In this document: positions 7,918 to 15,056 of the stretch, piece by piece
Layout: each line of letters starts with the position of its first letter
Numbering within the stretch: position 1 is the stretch's first letter
NCBI RefSeq assembly: GCF_016765655.2
Contig: NZ_CP086106.1
Coordinates: 5,168,501 to 5,232,500 of the forward strand
DNA length: 64,000 nucleotides
Source: Skermanella mucosa
Lineage (GTDB): Bacteria; Pseudomonadota; Alphaproteobacteria; Azospirillales; Azospirillaceae
Reading direction: 5' to 3'
Translations under genes and position numbers: made by a program
The notes under the pieces: model-generated
What the model was told of the DNA's origin: nothing
The model's input: only the letters and a program-made list of their open reading frames with translations
Databases searched by the model: none

Positions 7918-10176
7918 ATGCCAAGCCGAAGTCCGATCCCCATGCCGCAGCCCGAGCCCCGCCGAAACTGTCCCGTTCCAGACCCGCTCGACACGTCGCC
8001 GCCGGTACTTCGGCCCGGCGCCACCTGCTGGCGCCTGGAACATGCCGACAGGGTCGCCTTCATCATCGACGCCGCCGACTATTACAGCGCGGTCAAGTCG
8101 GCGATGCTGAAGGCGCGGCACTCCATCATCCTGCTCGGCTGGGACTTCGACACGCGCATCGGGCTGGAGAGCGGCCCGGCCGACCCCAAGGTGCCCAACC
8201 GGTTCGGCGAATTCCTGGAGCGGCTGGTGGAGACCCGGCCGAATCTCCGGATCCATGTGCTGAAGTGGGACTTCTCCATGATCTTCGCGCTGGAACGCGA
8301 GATCTTCCCGACCGCCCTCCTGGACCTGATGACCCACACGCGGGTCTCGTTCCGGCTGGACGGCGAGCACCCCGCCGGCGCTTGCCACCACCAGAAGCTG
8401 GTCGTGATCGACGACGCGCTGGCCTTCTGCGGCGGCATCGACATCACGGCGAACCGCTGGGACACCAGCGAGCACCGGGACCACGACATCAGGCGCCGGC
8501 GGCCCAACGGCGACCTGTACGACCCGTTCCACGACATGATGATGGCGGTGGACGGGAAGGCCGCGGCGGCGCTGGGCGAACTGGCCCGCTACCGCTGGCA
8601 CCGCGGCACCGGCGAGCCGGCGATGCCCCCGGCCACGGTCCCGTCGGACCCCTGGCCCGACCGGCTCCGCGCCGACCTGCGCGACGTCGAGGTCGGCATC
8701 GCCCGCACCCTGCCCCGCCATGGCGACCAGGCCGAGGCGCGGGAGGTCGAGGCGCTCTACGTCGCCTCCATCGCCGCCGCCAGGCACCTGATCTACATCG
8801 AAAGCCAGTACTTCACCGCGGAATGCGTCGGACAGGCGCTGCTGTCCCGGCTGGGCGCCCCCGACGGGCCGGAGATCGTCGTGGTCACCCCGCTGAACTG
8901 CCCCGGCTGGCTGGAGGAGGAGCTGATGGGCCGGGCGCGGCGCCATCTGGTCGACCGGCTGCGCCAAGCGGACACCTACGGCAAGTTCGCCATCTTCGGC
9001 GCGGTCACGCCGGCCGGGGTGCCGGTGACGATCCATTCCAAGACCATGGTGGTGGACGACACGCTGATGCGGATCGGCTCGTCCAACCTGAACAACCGGT
9101 CCATGGGGTTCGACACCGAATGCGACCTGGCGGTCGAGGCGGTTCCCGGCCATGCCGGCTGCGAGGCACGGCGCAAGGCGATCCGCCGTTACCGCGACCG
9201 GCTGCTGGCGGAGCACCTGGGAGCCTCCCGCGACGCCGTCGCGGCCAAGGTCGCCGAAACCGGTTCCCTGCTGGAGACGATCCGGCATTTCCACGACCCG
9301 AATGGCCGCCGCCTGGAACCGGTGACCGTGGATGATGTTGCCGGTGTCGACAGCTTCATCGCCGAGATCCACCTGTTCGACCCGGAGAAGCCGGTAACCG
9401 CAGAGGAACTGACCCGCCGGATCATGCCCGACCTTGAAAAGCCGACACCGCGCCTGAAGTTCGGACTGGCCGTCGGGGTTCTGGCCCTGCTGCTGGCGGG
9501 GCTCGCCGCCCTGTGGCGCTTCACCGGCCTGAGCGAACTCGCGACCGTGGACGGCGTGCTGGACTGGGCCCAGGGCGTGGCTGACATGCCGCTGGGACCG
9601 CTGATCGGCGTGGCCGTCTATGTGCTCGGCGGGTTCGTGATGTTCCCCGTGATGGTGCTGATCGCCGCGACGGCCATCGTGCTGGGCCCCGTCTGGGGGT
9701 TCGCCACCGCCCTTTGCGGCTGCCTCGCCAGCGCCGCCGTCCTGTTCGGGGTCGGCCGGTACGGCGGCCGGCGCTGGGTGCGGCGTTTCGGGGGCCGCTT
9801 CGTCAACAGGATCAGCCGGAGGCTCGCCGACCGGGGAATTCTGGCGGTCGCGGTGATCCGGGTCATACCGGTCGCACCGTTCAGCGTGGTCAATGTGGTG
9901 GCGGGGGCGTCCCATCTGCGGTTCACTGACTATATCATCGGGACGGCGATCGGCATGGCGCCGGGAGTGCTGGCGTTCAGCCTGCTCGGCAGCCAGCTCG
10001 AACGGACCCTGCGGGAACCCACTCCGGCCAGCATCGGGATCGCCGTCGGCATCGCGCTGGTGGCGGCCAGCCTGGGATGGATCGCGAACAAGCTGTTGGG
10101 CGGACGGGCGAAGCCGGGTCCGACGCGCAAGGGTGAAGCGGCAACGACAGCAAGGACGGGGGCAAGTAAAGCGTGA
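7918..10176 (+). CDS. Phospholipase D-like protein fused to a VTT (SNARE-associated/DedA-like) membrane domain
   Basis: A 752-residue two-part protein. The N-terminal part is a phospholipase D superfamily enzyme with two HKD motifs: HHQKLVVIDD (His at about residue 158) and IHSKTMVVDDTLMRIGSSNLNNRS (His at about residue 373). This pair is the active site of cardiolipin synthases and related phosphatidyltransferases. A Pro/charged linker and a membrane helix (about residues 515-535) lead to a C-terminal VTT domain (about 560-720) with the glycine-rich VGRYGGRRWVRRFGG and RVIPVAPFSVVNVVAG blocks. The start is uncertain: the ATG at 7918 has only a weak ribosome binding site, and the ATG at 7942 is possible. 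It overlaps the next gene by GTGA. Neighbours suggest membrane phospholipid synthesis or remodelling. Confidence 0.88.
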   Translation: MPSRSPIPMPQPEPRRNCPVPDPLDTSPPVLRPGATCWRLEHADRVAFIIDAADYYSAVKSAMLKARHSIILLGWDFDTRIGLESGPADPKVPNRFGEFLERLVETRPNLRIHVLKWDFSMIFALEREIFPTALLDLMTHTRVSFRLDGEHPAGACHHQKLVVIDDALAFCGGIDITANRWDTSEHRDHDIRRRRPNGDLYDPFHDMMMAVDGKAAAALGELARYRWHRGTGEPAMPPATVPSDPWPDRLRADLRDVEVGIARTLPRHGDQAEAREVEALYVASIAAARHLIYIESQYFTAECVGQALLSRLGAPDGPEIVVVTPLNCPGWLEEELMGRARRHLVDRLRQADTYGKFAIFGAVTPAGVPVTIHSKTMVVDDTLMRIGSSNLNNRSMGFDTECDLAVEAVPGHAGCEARRKAIRRYRDRLLAEHLGASRDAVAAKVAETGSLLETIRHFHDPNGRRLEPVTVDDVAGVDSFIAEIHLFDPEKPVTAEELTRRIMPDLEKPTPRLKFGLAVGVLALLLAGLAALWRFTGLSELATVDGVLDWAQGVADMPLGPLIGVAVYVLGGFVMFPVMVLIAATAIVLGPVWGFATALCGCLASAAVLFGVGRYGGRRWVRRFGGRFVNRISRRLADRGILAVAVIRVIPVAPFSVVNVVAGASHLRFTDYIIGTAIGMAPGVLAFSLLGSQLERTLREPTPASIGIAVGIALVAASLGWIANKLLGGRAKPGPTRKGEAATTARTGASKA

Positions 10177-10958
10177 CTGATCTGCTCGAAAACACCGATA
10201 CCGACATCGAGAGCGTCGACGAGCGCGACGAGCGGCCGGGAGCGACGCCGCCCGGCCTGCGCTCGTTCCGAGTCGCGACCTACAACGTGCACAGCTGTGT
10301 CGGTGTGGATGCCAAATTCGCGCCCGACCGGATCGCCGGGGTGGTCAAGGGGCTGGAGGCCGACGTGGTCGGGCTCCAGGAGGTCGGCTGGCACCATCGG
10401 GGCGAGATCGGGCTGGACCAGTTCGAGTTCCTGGGCCGCGAGACCGGGCTGAAGGCCTATTCCGGCCCGACCAAGCACAACGAGCGCGCCCACTACGGCA
10501 ACGCGCTGCTCAGCCGGCTGCCCGTGCTGGAGATCCGGCCGATGGACCTGTCCCTGCCCCACCGGGAGCCGAGGGGCGCCATCGACGCCGACATCCAGGT
10601 GGGCGACAAGGTGGTCCGGGTGATCGTCGCCCATCTCGGCCTGGACCCGTGGGAGCGCAACGCCCAGATCACCCGCGTCCTGAATACGGTGGAACGCGGA
10701 GCGGACCGGCCGACCGTGTTCATGGGCGACCTGAACGAGTGGCGGCCCCGGTCGCCCCGGATCAAGCGGCTGATGCACTGCTTCGCCGACTGTGCCGCGC
10801 CGCGCAGCTTCCATGTCCGGATGCCGACGCTCCGGCTCGACCGGATCTTCGTGTCGGACGGGCTGGTGCTGTCCAACTACGACGTGGTCCGAACGCCGGT
10901 GACCCGGCGGGCGTCGGACCATCTGCCGGTGCGCGCCACCGTCGCCCTGAAGAACTGA
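10173..10958 (+). CDS. Endonuclease/exonuclease/phosphatase (EEP) family protein, YbhP-like
   Basis: 261 residues starting at a GTG that overlaps the previous stop. It carries EEP metal-dependent phosphodiesterase motifs in order: RVATYNVHSCVG, GLQEVGW, HYGNALLSRLPV, RVIVAHLGLDPW, FMGDLNEW and RRASDHLPV. These supply the Asn, Glu, Asp/Asn and terminal Asp-His of the fold. In E. coli, ybhP lies beside clsB and ybhN, and the same trio occurs here. The substrate is unknown; a lipid phosphodiester is a reasonable guess from context. Confidence 0.88.
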   Translation: MTDLLENTDTDIESVDERDERPGATPPGLRSFRVATYNVHSCVGVDAKFAPDRIAGVVKGLEADVVGLQEVGWHHRGEIGLDQFEFLGRETGLKAYSGPTKHNERAHYGNALLSRLPVLEIRPMDLSLPHREPRGAIDADIQVGDKVVRVIVAHLGLDPWERNAQITRVLNTVERGADRPTVFMGDLNEWRPRSPRIKRLMHCFADCAAPRSFHVRMPTLRLDRIFVSDGLVLSNYDVVRTPVTRRASDHLPVRATVALKN

Positions 10959-10962
10959 CATC

Positions 10963-11937
10963 TTGAACGACCGCCTCCGCCGTTTCGCGCTCGCCGCCCT
11001 GCGTTTCGCCCTGTCGGGCCTGCTGCTCTGGCTGCTGCTGCGGCAGACCGACCTGGAGGCCCTCGCCGGGCGCCTGGCCGGCGTCGATCCCCTGTGGCTG
11101 GCGGCGGCCTTTGCCCTGACTGTGGTCCAGGTCGTGCTGATCTCGTGGCGCTGGGCCTTCATCATGGCCGGGCTCGGTGCCGCCATCGGCACCGCGCGGG
11201 CGCTGCGGATCAACCTGGCCGCCTTCTTCCTGGGCCAGGCCTTGCCGACCTCGATCGCCGGGGATGTCTGGCGGGTCTGGCGGCTCCGCGCGCTGGGGCA
11301 CGGGGTCGGAACCGCCGTCCGCGGCGTCCTGGTCGACCGGACGACGGCGCTGCTCGGGCTGGTCGCGGTGGTCCTGGCCACCGGGCCGGCCCTGCTGGCG
11401 CGCATGCCCGATCCGGCGATGCGCTGGGGCCTGCTGGCCGGCCTGGGTATCGGAATCGCCCTGCTGGCCCTGGCGCTGACGGCCGACCGGCTGCCGGGCC
11501 GGTGGCTCCCGGGAAGGCTGGCCGGCGTCGCGGAATTCGGCCGGACGGTGCGCGGTCTCCTCGCCCGCCCCCTGACCGCCGTGCCGATCGTCGGCGTCTC
11601 GGCGCTGGTCCATCTGCTGGCCGGGGCGACCATGTGGCTGATCGCCAGGGGTTTGGACGTGCCGGTGGGTCTGGTCGATTGCCTGGTGCTGATGCCGCCG
11701 ATCGTGCTGGTCGCGGGCATGCCGCTGTCGATCGCCGGCTGGGGCCTGCGCGAAGGCGCCGTCGTCGCGGTGTTCGGGCTGGCCGGCGTCCCGGTGGACG
11801 GCGCGCTCCTGATGTCGATCCTGTTCGGAGCGATGCTTCTGCTGGTCAGCCTGCCCGGCGGCCTGTTCCTGGCGCTGGGCGAAACCCCGGCGGCCGGCGC
11901 GGCTCTCAGCCCTCGCCGCGCCGGATCCGATAGGTGA
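10963..11937 (+). CDS. Flippase-like inner-membrane protein (YbhN/UPF0104, LPG synthase TM-like)
   Basis: A 324-residue integral membrane protein with about eight hydrophobic segments. It carries the family blocks FFLGQALPTSIAGDVWRVWR and VDRTTALLGL near the middle and MPLSIAGWGLREGA toward the C-terminus, typical of the lysylphosphatidylglycerol synthase transmembrane/YbhN superfamily. It starts at a TTG four bases after the EEP gene and is probably translated from the same mRNA. A lipid-translocation role is family-level inference. Its 3' end overlaps the convergent tusA-like gene by 32 bases. Confidence 0.85.
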   Translation: MNDRLRRFALAALRFALSGLLLWLLLRQTDLEALAGRLAGVDPLWLAAAFALTVVQVVLISWRWAFIMAGLGAAIGTARALRINLAAFFLGQALPTSIAGDVWRVWRLRALGHGVGTAVRGVLVDRTTALLGLVAVVLATGPALLARMPDPAMRWGLLAGLGIGIALLALALTADRLPGRWLPGRLAGVAEFGRTVRGLLARPLTAVPIVGVSALVHLLAGATMWLIARGLDVPVGLVDCLVLMPPIVLVAGMPLSIAGWGLREGAVVAVFGLAGVPVDGALLMSILFGAMLLLVSLPGGLFLALGETPAAGAALSPRRAGSDR

Positions 11938-12133
11938 AGACGCCGCCCTCCGCGGAATGCTCGACCAGCTCGTGCGCCGTGGTATTGCAGAAATGGCGGA
12001 AGTCGATGACCGACGCCGGGTCGGTGACCAGCACGATCAACTCCTCCCCCGCCGCCATGTGGTCGAGCTGACGGCGCGTGCGCAGAATCGGAAGCGGGCA
12101 ATGGAGCCCCCGGATATCCAGTTCCCGTGCCAT
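11906..12133 (-). CDS. TusA-family sulfurtransferase-like protein
   Basis: 75 residues with the TusA/SirA/YedF signature: the N-terminal strand LDIRGLHCPLPILRTRRQL with the catalytic Cys12 in Cys-Pro-x-Pro. Next comes LIVLVTDPASVIDFRHFC, where the family usually has a D-P-x-x-x-D-x-x-x-x-C pattern. TusA-type proteins carry persulfide sulfur, for example toward tRNA thiolation. It lies 40 bases after the adaptor gene on the same strand and may be cotranscribed, though a functional link to secretion is not evident. Confidence 0.88.
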   Translation of the reverse strand: MARELDIRGLHCPLPILRTRRQLDHMAAGEELIVLVTDPASVIDFRHFCNTTAHELVEHSAEGGVFTYRIRRGEG

Positions 12134-12173
12134 TCACTCTCCTCCTGTTGTCGGGACCGGAGGCGAGTGTAGC

Positions 12174-12947
12174 TCAGTTGGGCACGGCGAACACGGCCCG
12201 GCCGCTCATGCCCGCCAGCAGTTCCTGCTGACGGCCGCCACTCTTCTCCACCACCTTGCCGAACACCTTGATGGACTGGCTGACCGGATCGATCCGGGCG
12301 GACAGCCGGGTCACCTCCGCCGCGTAGGCGTGGCCGGTCTCCTCGATCAGGACCTTGAACCCGGTCCCCGGCACCAGCCAGGAGAGCCAGCGCGACGGCA
12401 CGATCATCTCGACCTCCAGCTCCCGGTCGTCGAGGATCTCCATCAGCTCCTTGCCCTCGGTGACGAATTCGTAGCGCCGCACCTTCAGCTCGGCGATCCG
12501 CCCGGGGAACGGGGCAAGGACGACGCAGCGCTCGACCATGGTGCGCATCATGGCGGTCTCCGCCTCGGCCGCGCTGAACTGGGCCGCGGCGGCCTCCAGC
12601 TCCAGCGTGCTGACCGATCCCAGCTTGTCGAGCCGGGAATTGACCTCGTACAGCTTGCGGGCGGCCTGCTGCTGGGCGACCGCCTTGTTCAGCCGGGCGC
12701 GGTGGACCGCGCAGTCGAACCCGACGAGCTTCTGCCCCTCCTTGAACCGCTCGCCCTCGCGAAGGCCCAGGTCGTCGATCTTGGCCGCCAGTTCCGACGA
12801 GAGCATGGTGCTGCGCCGGGGCGAGATCTGCGCCCGGATCTCCGGCACGCCGCCAAGGCCGGTGCCGGGATCGAAAGACTGGCCGGCGGCCGGGGCGGCG
12901 GCGATCAGGAGGGCGGCGGCAAGCAGGCAGGAGAACCACCCGGTCAT
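12174..12947 (-). CDS. Periplasmic adaptor (membrane fusion protein) of a TolC-dependent exporter
   Basis: 257 residues with a Sec signal peptide (hydrophobic stretch ending APAAGQS). The mature part has the adaptor layout: a split lipoyl/barrel (SSELAAKIDDLGLREGERFKEGQ before, VLAPFPGRIAELKV after) around a short alpha-helical hairpin (RLNKAVAQQQAARKLYEVNSRL and TLELEAAAAQFSAAEAETAMM), then a beta-barrel. It is shorter than HlyD (which has a membrane anchor and about 450 residues) and closer in size to RND-type or stand-alone adaptors. It begins 10 bases after the TolC-like gene. No inner-membrane pump or ABC ATPase follows, so its motor must be elsewhere or unusual. Confidence 0.85.
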   Translation of the reverse strand: MTGWFSCLLAAALLIAAAPAAGQSFDPGTGLGGVPEIRAQISPRRSTMLSSELAAKIDDLGLREGERFKEGQKLVGFDCAVHRARLNKAVAQQQAARKLYEVNSRLDKLGSVSTLELEAAAAQFSAAEAETAMMRTMVERCVVLAPFPGRIAELKVRRYEFVTEGKELMEILDDRELEVEMIVPSRWLSWLVPGTGFKVLIEETGHAYAAEVTRLSARIDPVSQSIKVFGKVVEKSGGRQQELLAGMSGRAVFAVPN

Positions 12948-12957
12948 GGCCGTCTCC

Positions 12958-14925
12958 TCAGATCGGGTCGGCGATGAGCGGCTTCCGGCTCGGGCCGGTC
13001 CCCCGGACGGGACGCGGCTTGAGATCGACCGGCGGCGCCACCGCCTGGACCGCCACTGCCGGCGCCGGGGGAGCGGCTTCCACCGGCGGCTCCGCGCCGG
13101 TTGCTTCCCTGACCGGTTCGGGGATCGGTTCGGGAGCCGGGGCGGCGGCCACCGGTTCGGGAGCCGGGGCGGCGGCCACCGGTTCGGGAGCCGGAGTGGC
13201 GGCCATCGGCTCGGGAGCCGGAGTGGCGGCCATCGGCTCGGGCGCCGGGGCGGCGGCCAGCGGCACCGTCTCTACCGGAGCCACCGCCGGAACAGGCTGT
13301 TCGGCCGGCGGCTGCGGTGCCGGGAGAGCCACCGGAGCGGGCGCGGGTTCCGGTGCGGGCGGTGCGGGAGGCGGCGGCGGAGCGGGCGGAAGGATCCGGC
13401 CGGCCTGCCAGTCCGCGTTGATCGCGGCCAGCGCCTCGGTCAGGGCCTTGACGTCGTGGCTGGGCACGGTGGCGGGCAGCGGGTCCAGGCCGAGCGAGAC
13501 GATCACGTTGGACGCTGCCGCCTGAAGGTCGGCATAGGCCCGGTCGCGCGCCAGCTCGGACAGGATCGCAGACGCCGCGGCGCGCACCCGCTCCAGCACG
13601 TTCTGGGCCTGGCCCGCCTCGGCCAGGCGGATGTTCTCGTACAAGCGCTGCTCGATCGAGTCGAGCTGGTCGGCCTGCTCGAAGTTCCGGCGTGCCCGCT
13701 GGTACTGCTGGTAACCCACATGGACCTGCGTCAGAGCCGCCATGCTCAGCGCCAGGCGCCGCGTCTCGGCCAGTTCCTGCTGGGCCTCGGCGACGCCGAT
13801 CGACGCCGGCGCGGTCAGCAGGTTCAACAGGTTGAAGCTGACCCGCAGCCCCGCTTCGGCCCAGCTGTTGTTCACCAGATAGGAGTTCGTGTCCAGGTTG
13901 GCGGAGCCGGTGAAGGTGAGCCCCGGCAGCAGGCGGAGGATCGACTTGCGCACTTCGGCGGCGCTGATCCGGCGCTGGTAGTGCTCCTCCCGCAGTTCCG
14001 GCCGGCGGCTCAGCGCCAGGGTTTCCATCTCCTCGATCGCGAGGCCGACCTGGGGAATCTCTCGGCGGAAGCCGGCCGGCAGCGCCAGCGTGAAGGGCTG
14101 GCCCGGCGGCAGGTTCATCAGCGCGCGGAGCTGGGCCTTGGCGATGGCGAGGTCCTGCTCGACCGTCTCCAGCTGGCGCATGATCTCGATCAGCGCCTTC
14201 TGGTAGCGCAGCACCTCGACCGGCGGGCGCAGGCGCTGTTCCTCGACCGTCCGGGCGTCGCTCAGCGCCTGCCGGGTCTCCGCCAGGACCGGGCCGATCG
14301 CGGCCTCGATCCGCTCGGCCGACACCGCCTGCCAATAGGCGGCGCGGACCTGCTGGATCACCGAATGCACGACGCGCCGGCGCCGCTCGTCGGCGATCAG
14401 CGCGCGGTCCGCCTGCTGGCGCGCCTGATAATAGCTGACGCCGAAATCCAGCACGTTCCAGGACAGGGTCAGGTCGGTGGTGAAACGCTGCTGGTCCTGG
14501 CTGAGGGACGGGTCGGTGGACTTGACGCCGGTCCGGGTGTTCTCGCTGACCGACAGGTTCTCGTTCGACCGGGCGGTGCCCCCGGCGGCGGCCACCAGCC
14601 TGGGCAGCATGTCGTAGCGCGTCAGGTCGAGTTGCCGGTTCTGCAGCGCCTGGTCCATCGCGGTCAGCCGATAGTCCAGGTTGTACTTGATCGCCCGGGC
14701 CATCGCCTCTTCCAGGGAGATCGGGCCGGTCACCGGCTCCTGGTCCCGGAACAGGTTTTGCCGGTCCGCGGCGATCAGGGCGGAGCGCTCCTCCGGCGTG
14801 ACGGGTTCGGGAGTGATCGCGCACCCCGATGCCGACAGCAGCGCGAAGCCGATTGCCGCGAACCGTAAATTCCGCCCGCTCCGCCGCCGACGTCGTCCCC
14901 GCCCGTCCGAAATGATGCCAGTCAT
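12958..14925 (-). CDS. TolC-family outer-membrane lipoprotein with long Pro/Ala-rich C-terminal tail
   Basis: 655 residues. A basic N-terminus and hydrophobic stretch end in the lipobox SASGC (Cys at about 35), so the mature protein is probably lipidated. Two TolC-type repeats follow (about 60-480), with long coiled-coil helices such as VIQQVRAAYWQAVSAERIEAA and the RAYADLQAAASNVIVSLGLDP end block. Residues about 495-655 form a Pro/Ala/Glu-rich tail with nine-residue PAPEPVAAA-type repeats and a basic end. A tail of about 160 residues is atypical for TolC proteins and would lie in the periplasm. The gene follows the giant repeat-protein gene by 131 bases and precedes the adaptor by 10, so it is probably the outer-membrane exit for that protein. 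Confidence 0.88.
   Translation of the reverse strand: MTGIISDGRGRRRRRSGRNLRFAAIGFALLSASGCAITPEPVTPEERSALIAADRQNLFRDQEPVTGPISLEEAMARAIKYNLDYRLTAMDQALQNRQLDLTRYDMLPRLVAAAGGTARSNENLSVSENTRTGVKSTDPSLSQDQQRFTTDLTLSWNVLDFGVSYYQARQQADRALIADERRRRVVHSVIQQVRAAYWQAVSAERIEAAIGPVLAETRQALSDARTVEEQRLRPPVEVLRYQKALIEIMRQLETVEQDLAIAKAQLRALMNLPPGQPFTLALPAGFRREIPQVGLAIEEMETLALSRRPELREEHYQRRISAAEVRKSILRLLPGLTFTGSANLDTNSYLVNNSWAEAGLRVSFNLLNLLTAPASIGVAEAQQELAETRRLALSMAALTQVHVGYQQYQRARRNFEQADQLDSIEQRLYENIRLAEAGQAQNVLERVRAAASAILSELARDRAYADLQAAASNVIVSLGLDPLPATVPSHDVKALTEALAAINADWQAGRILPPAPPPPPAPPAPEPAPAPVALPAPQPPAEQPVPAVAPVETVPLAAAPAPEPMAATPAPEPMAATPAPEPVAAAPAPEPVAAAPAPEPIPEPVREATGAEPPVEAAPPAPAVAVQAVAPPVDLKPRPVRGTGPSRKPLIADPI
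13127..13261 (-). repeat. Five 27-bp repeats in the TolC-like gene
   Basis: Five head-to-tail 27-bp units (13127, 13154, 13181, 13208 and 13235) encode nine-residue repeats of the form PAPEPVAAA or PAPEPMAAT. Units differ at a few bases. Such arrays change copy number by slippage. Confidence 0.9.
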
Positions 14926-15056
14926 ATCCGCCCCATCAAAACGCCCAGCACGATAATCAACTATAGGGATTAACCCTTTTAGTTTATTTCATTAGGTGTA
15001 GTTGTTGCGAGTGTCACGGTCAATTGATTTTGTTGAAAAATTGACACGCGCGGCGA
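14926..15056. other. AT-rich spacer between the giant gene and the TolC-like gene
   Basis: 131 bases, much richer in A+T than the neighbours. A 7-bp inverted repeat (GTCAATT at 15019-15025, AATTGAC at 15039-15045) with a 13-base loop could form a weak hairpin just after the giant gene's stop. It lacks the GC-rich stem of an intrinsic terminator, so partial read-through into the TolC-like gene is plausible. Confidence 0.4.

Noticed and set aside
9930-12137. Long minus-strand frame opposite the EEP and flippase-like genes
   Set aside because: Low-complexity Ser/Arg/Pro product opposite genes with clear family motifs. Only its last part coincides with the real TusA-like gene, in another frame.
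12160-12190. A tRNA-like string (GTGTAGCTCAGTTGG) resembling a tRNA 5' end and D-arm
   Set aside because: It falls over the 3' end of the adaptor gene (encoding the VPN-stop). No acceptor pairing, anticodon arm or TTCGA T-arm follows.
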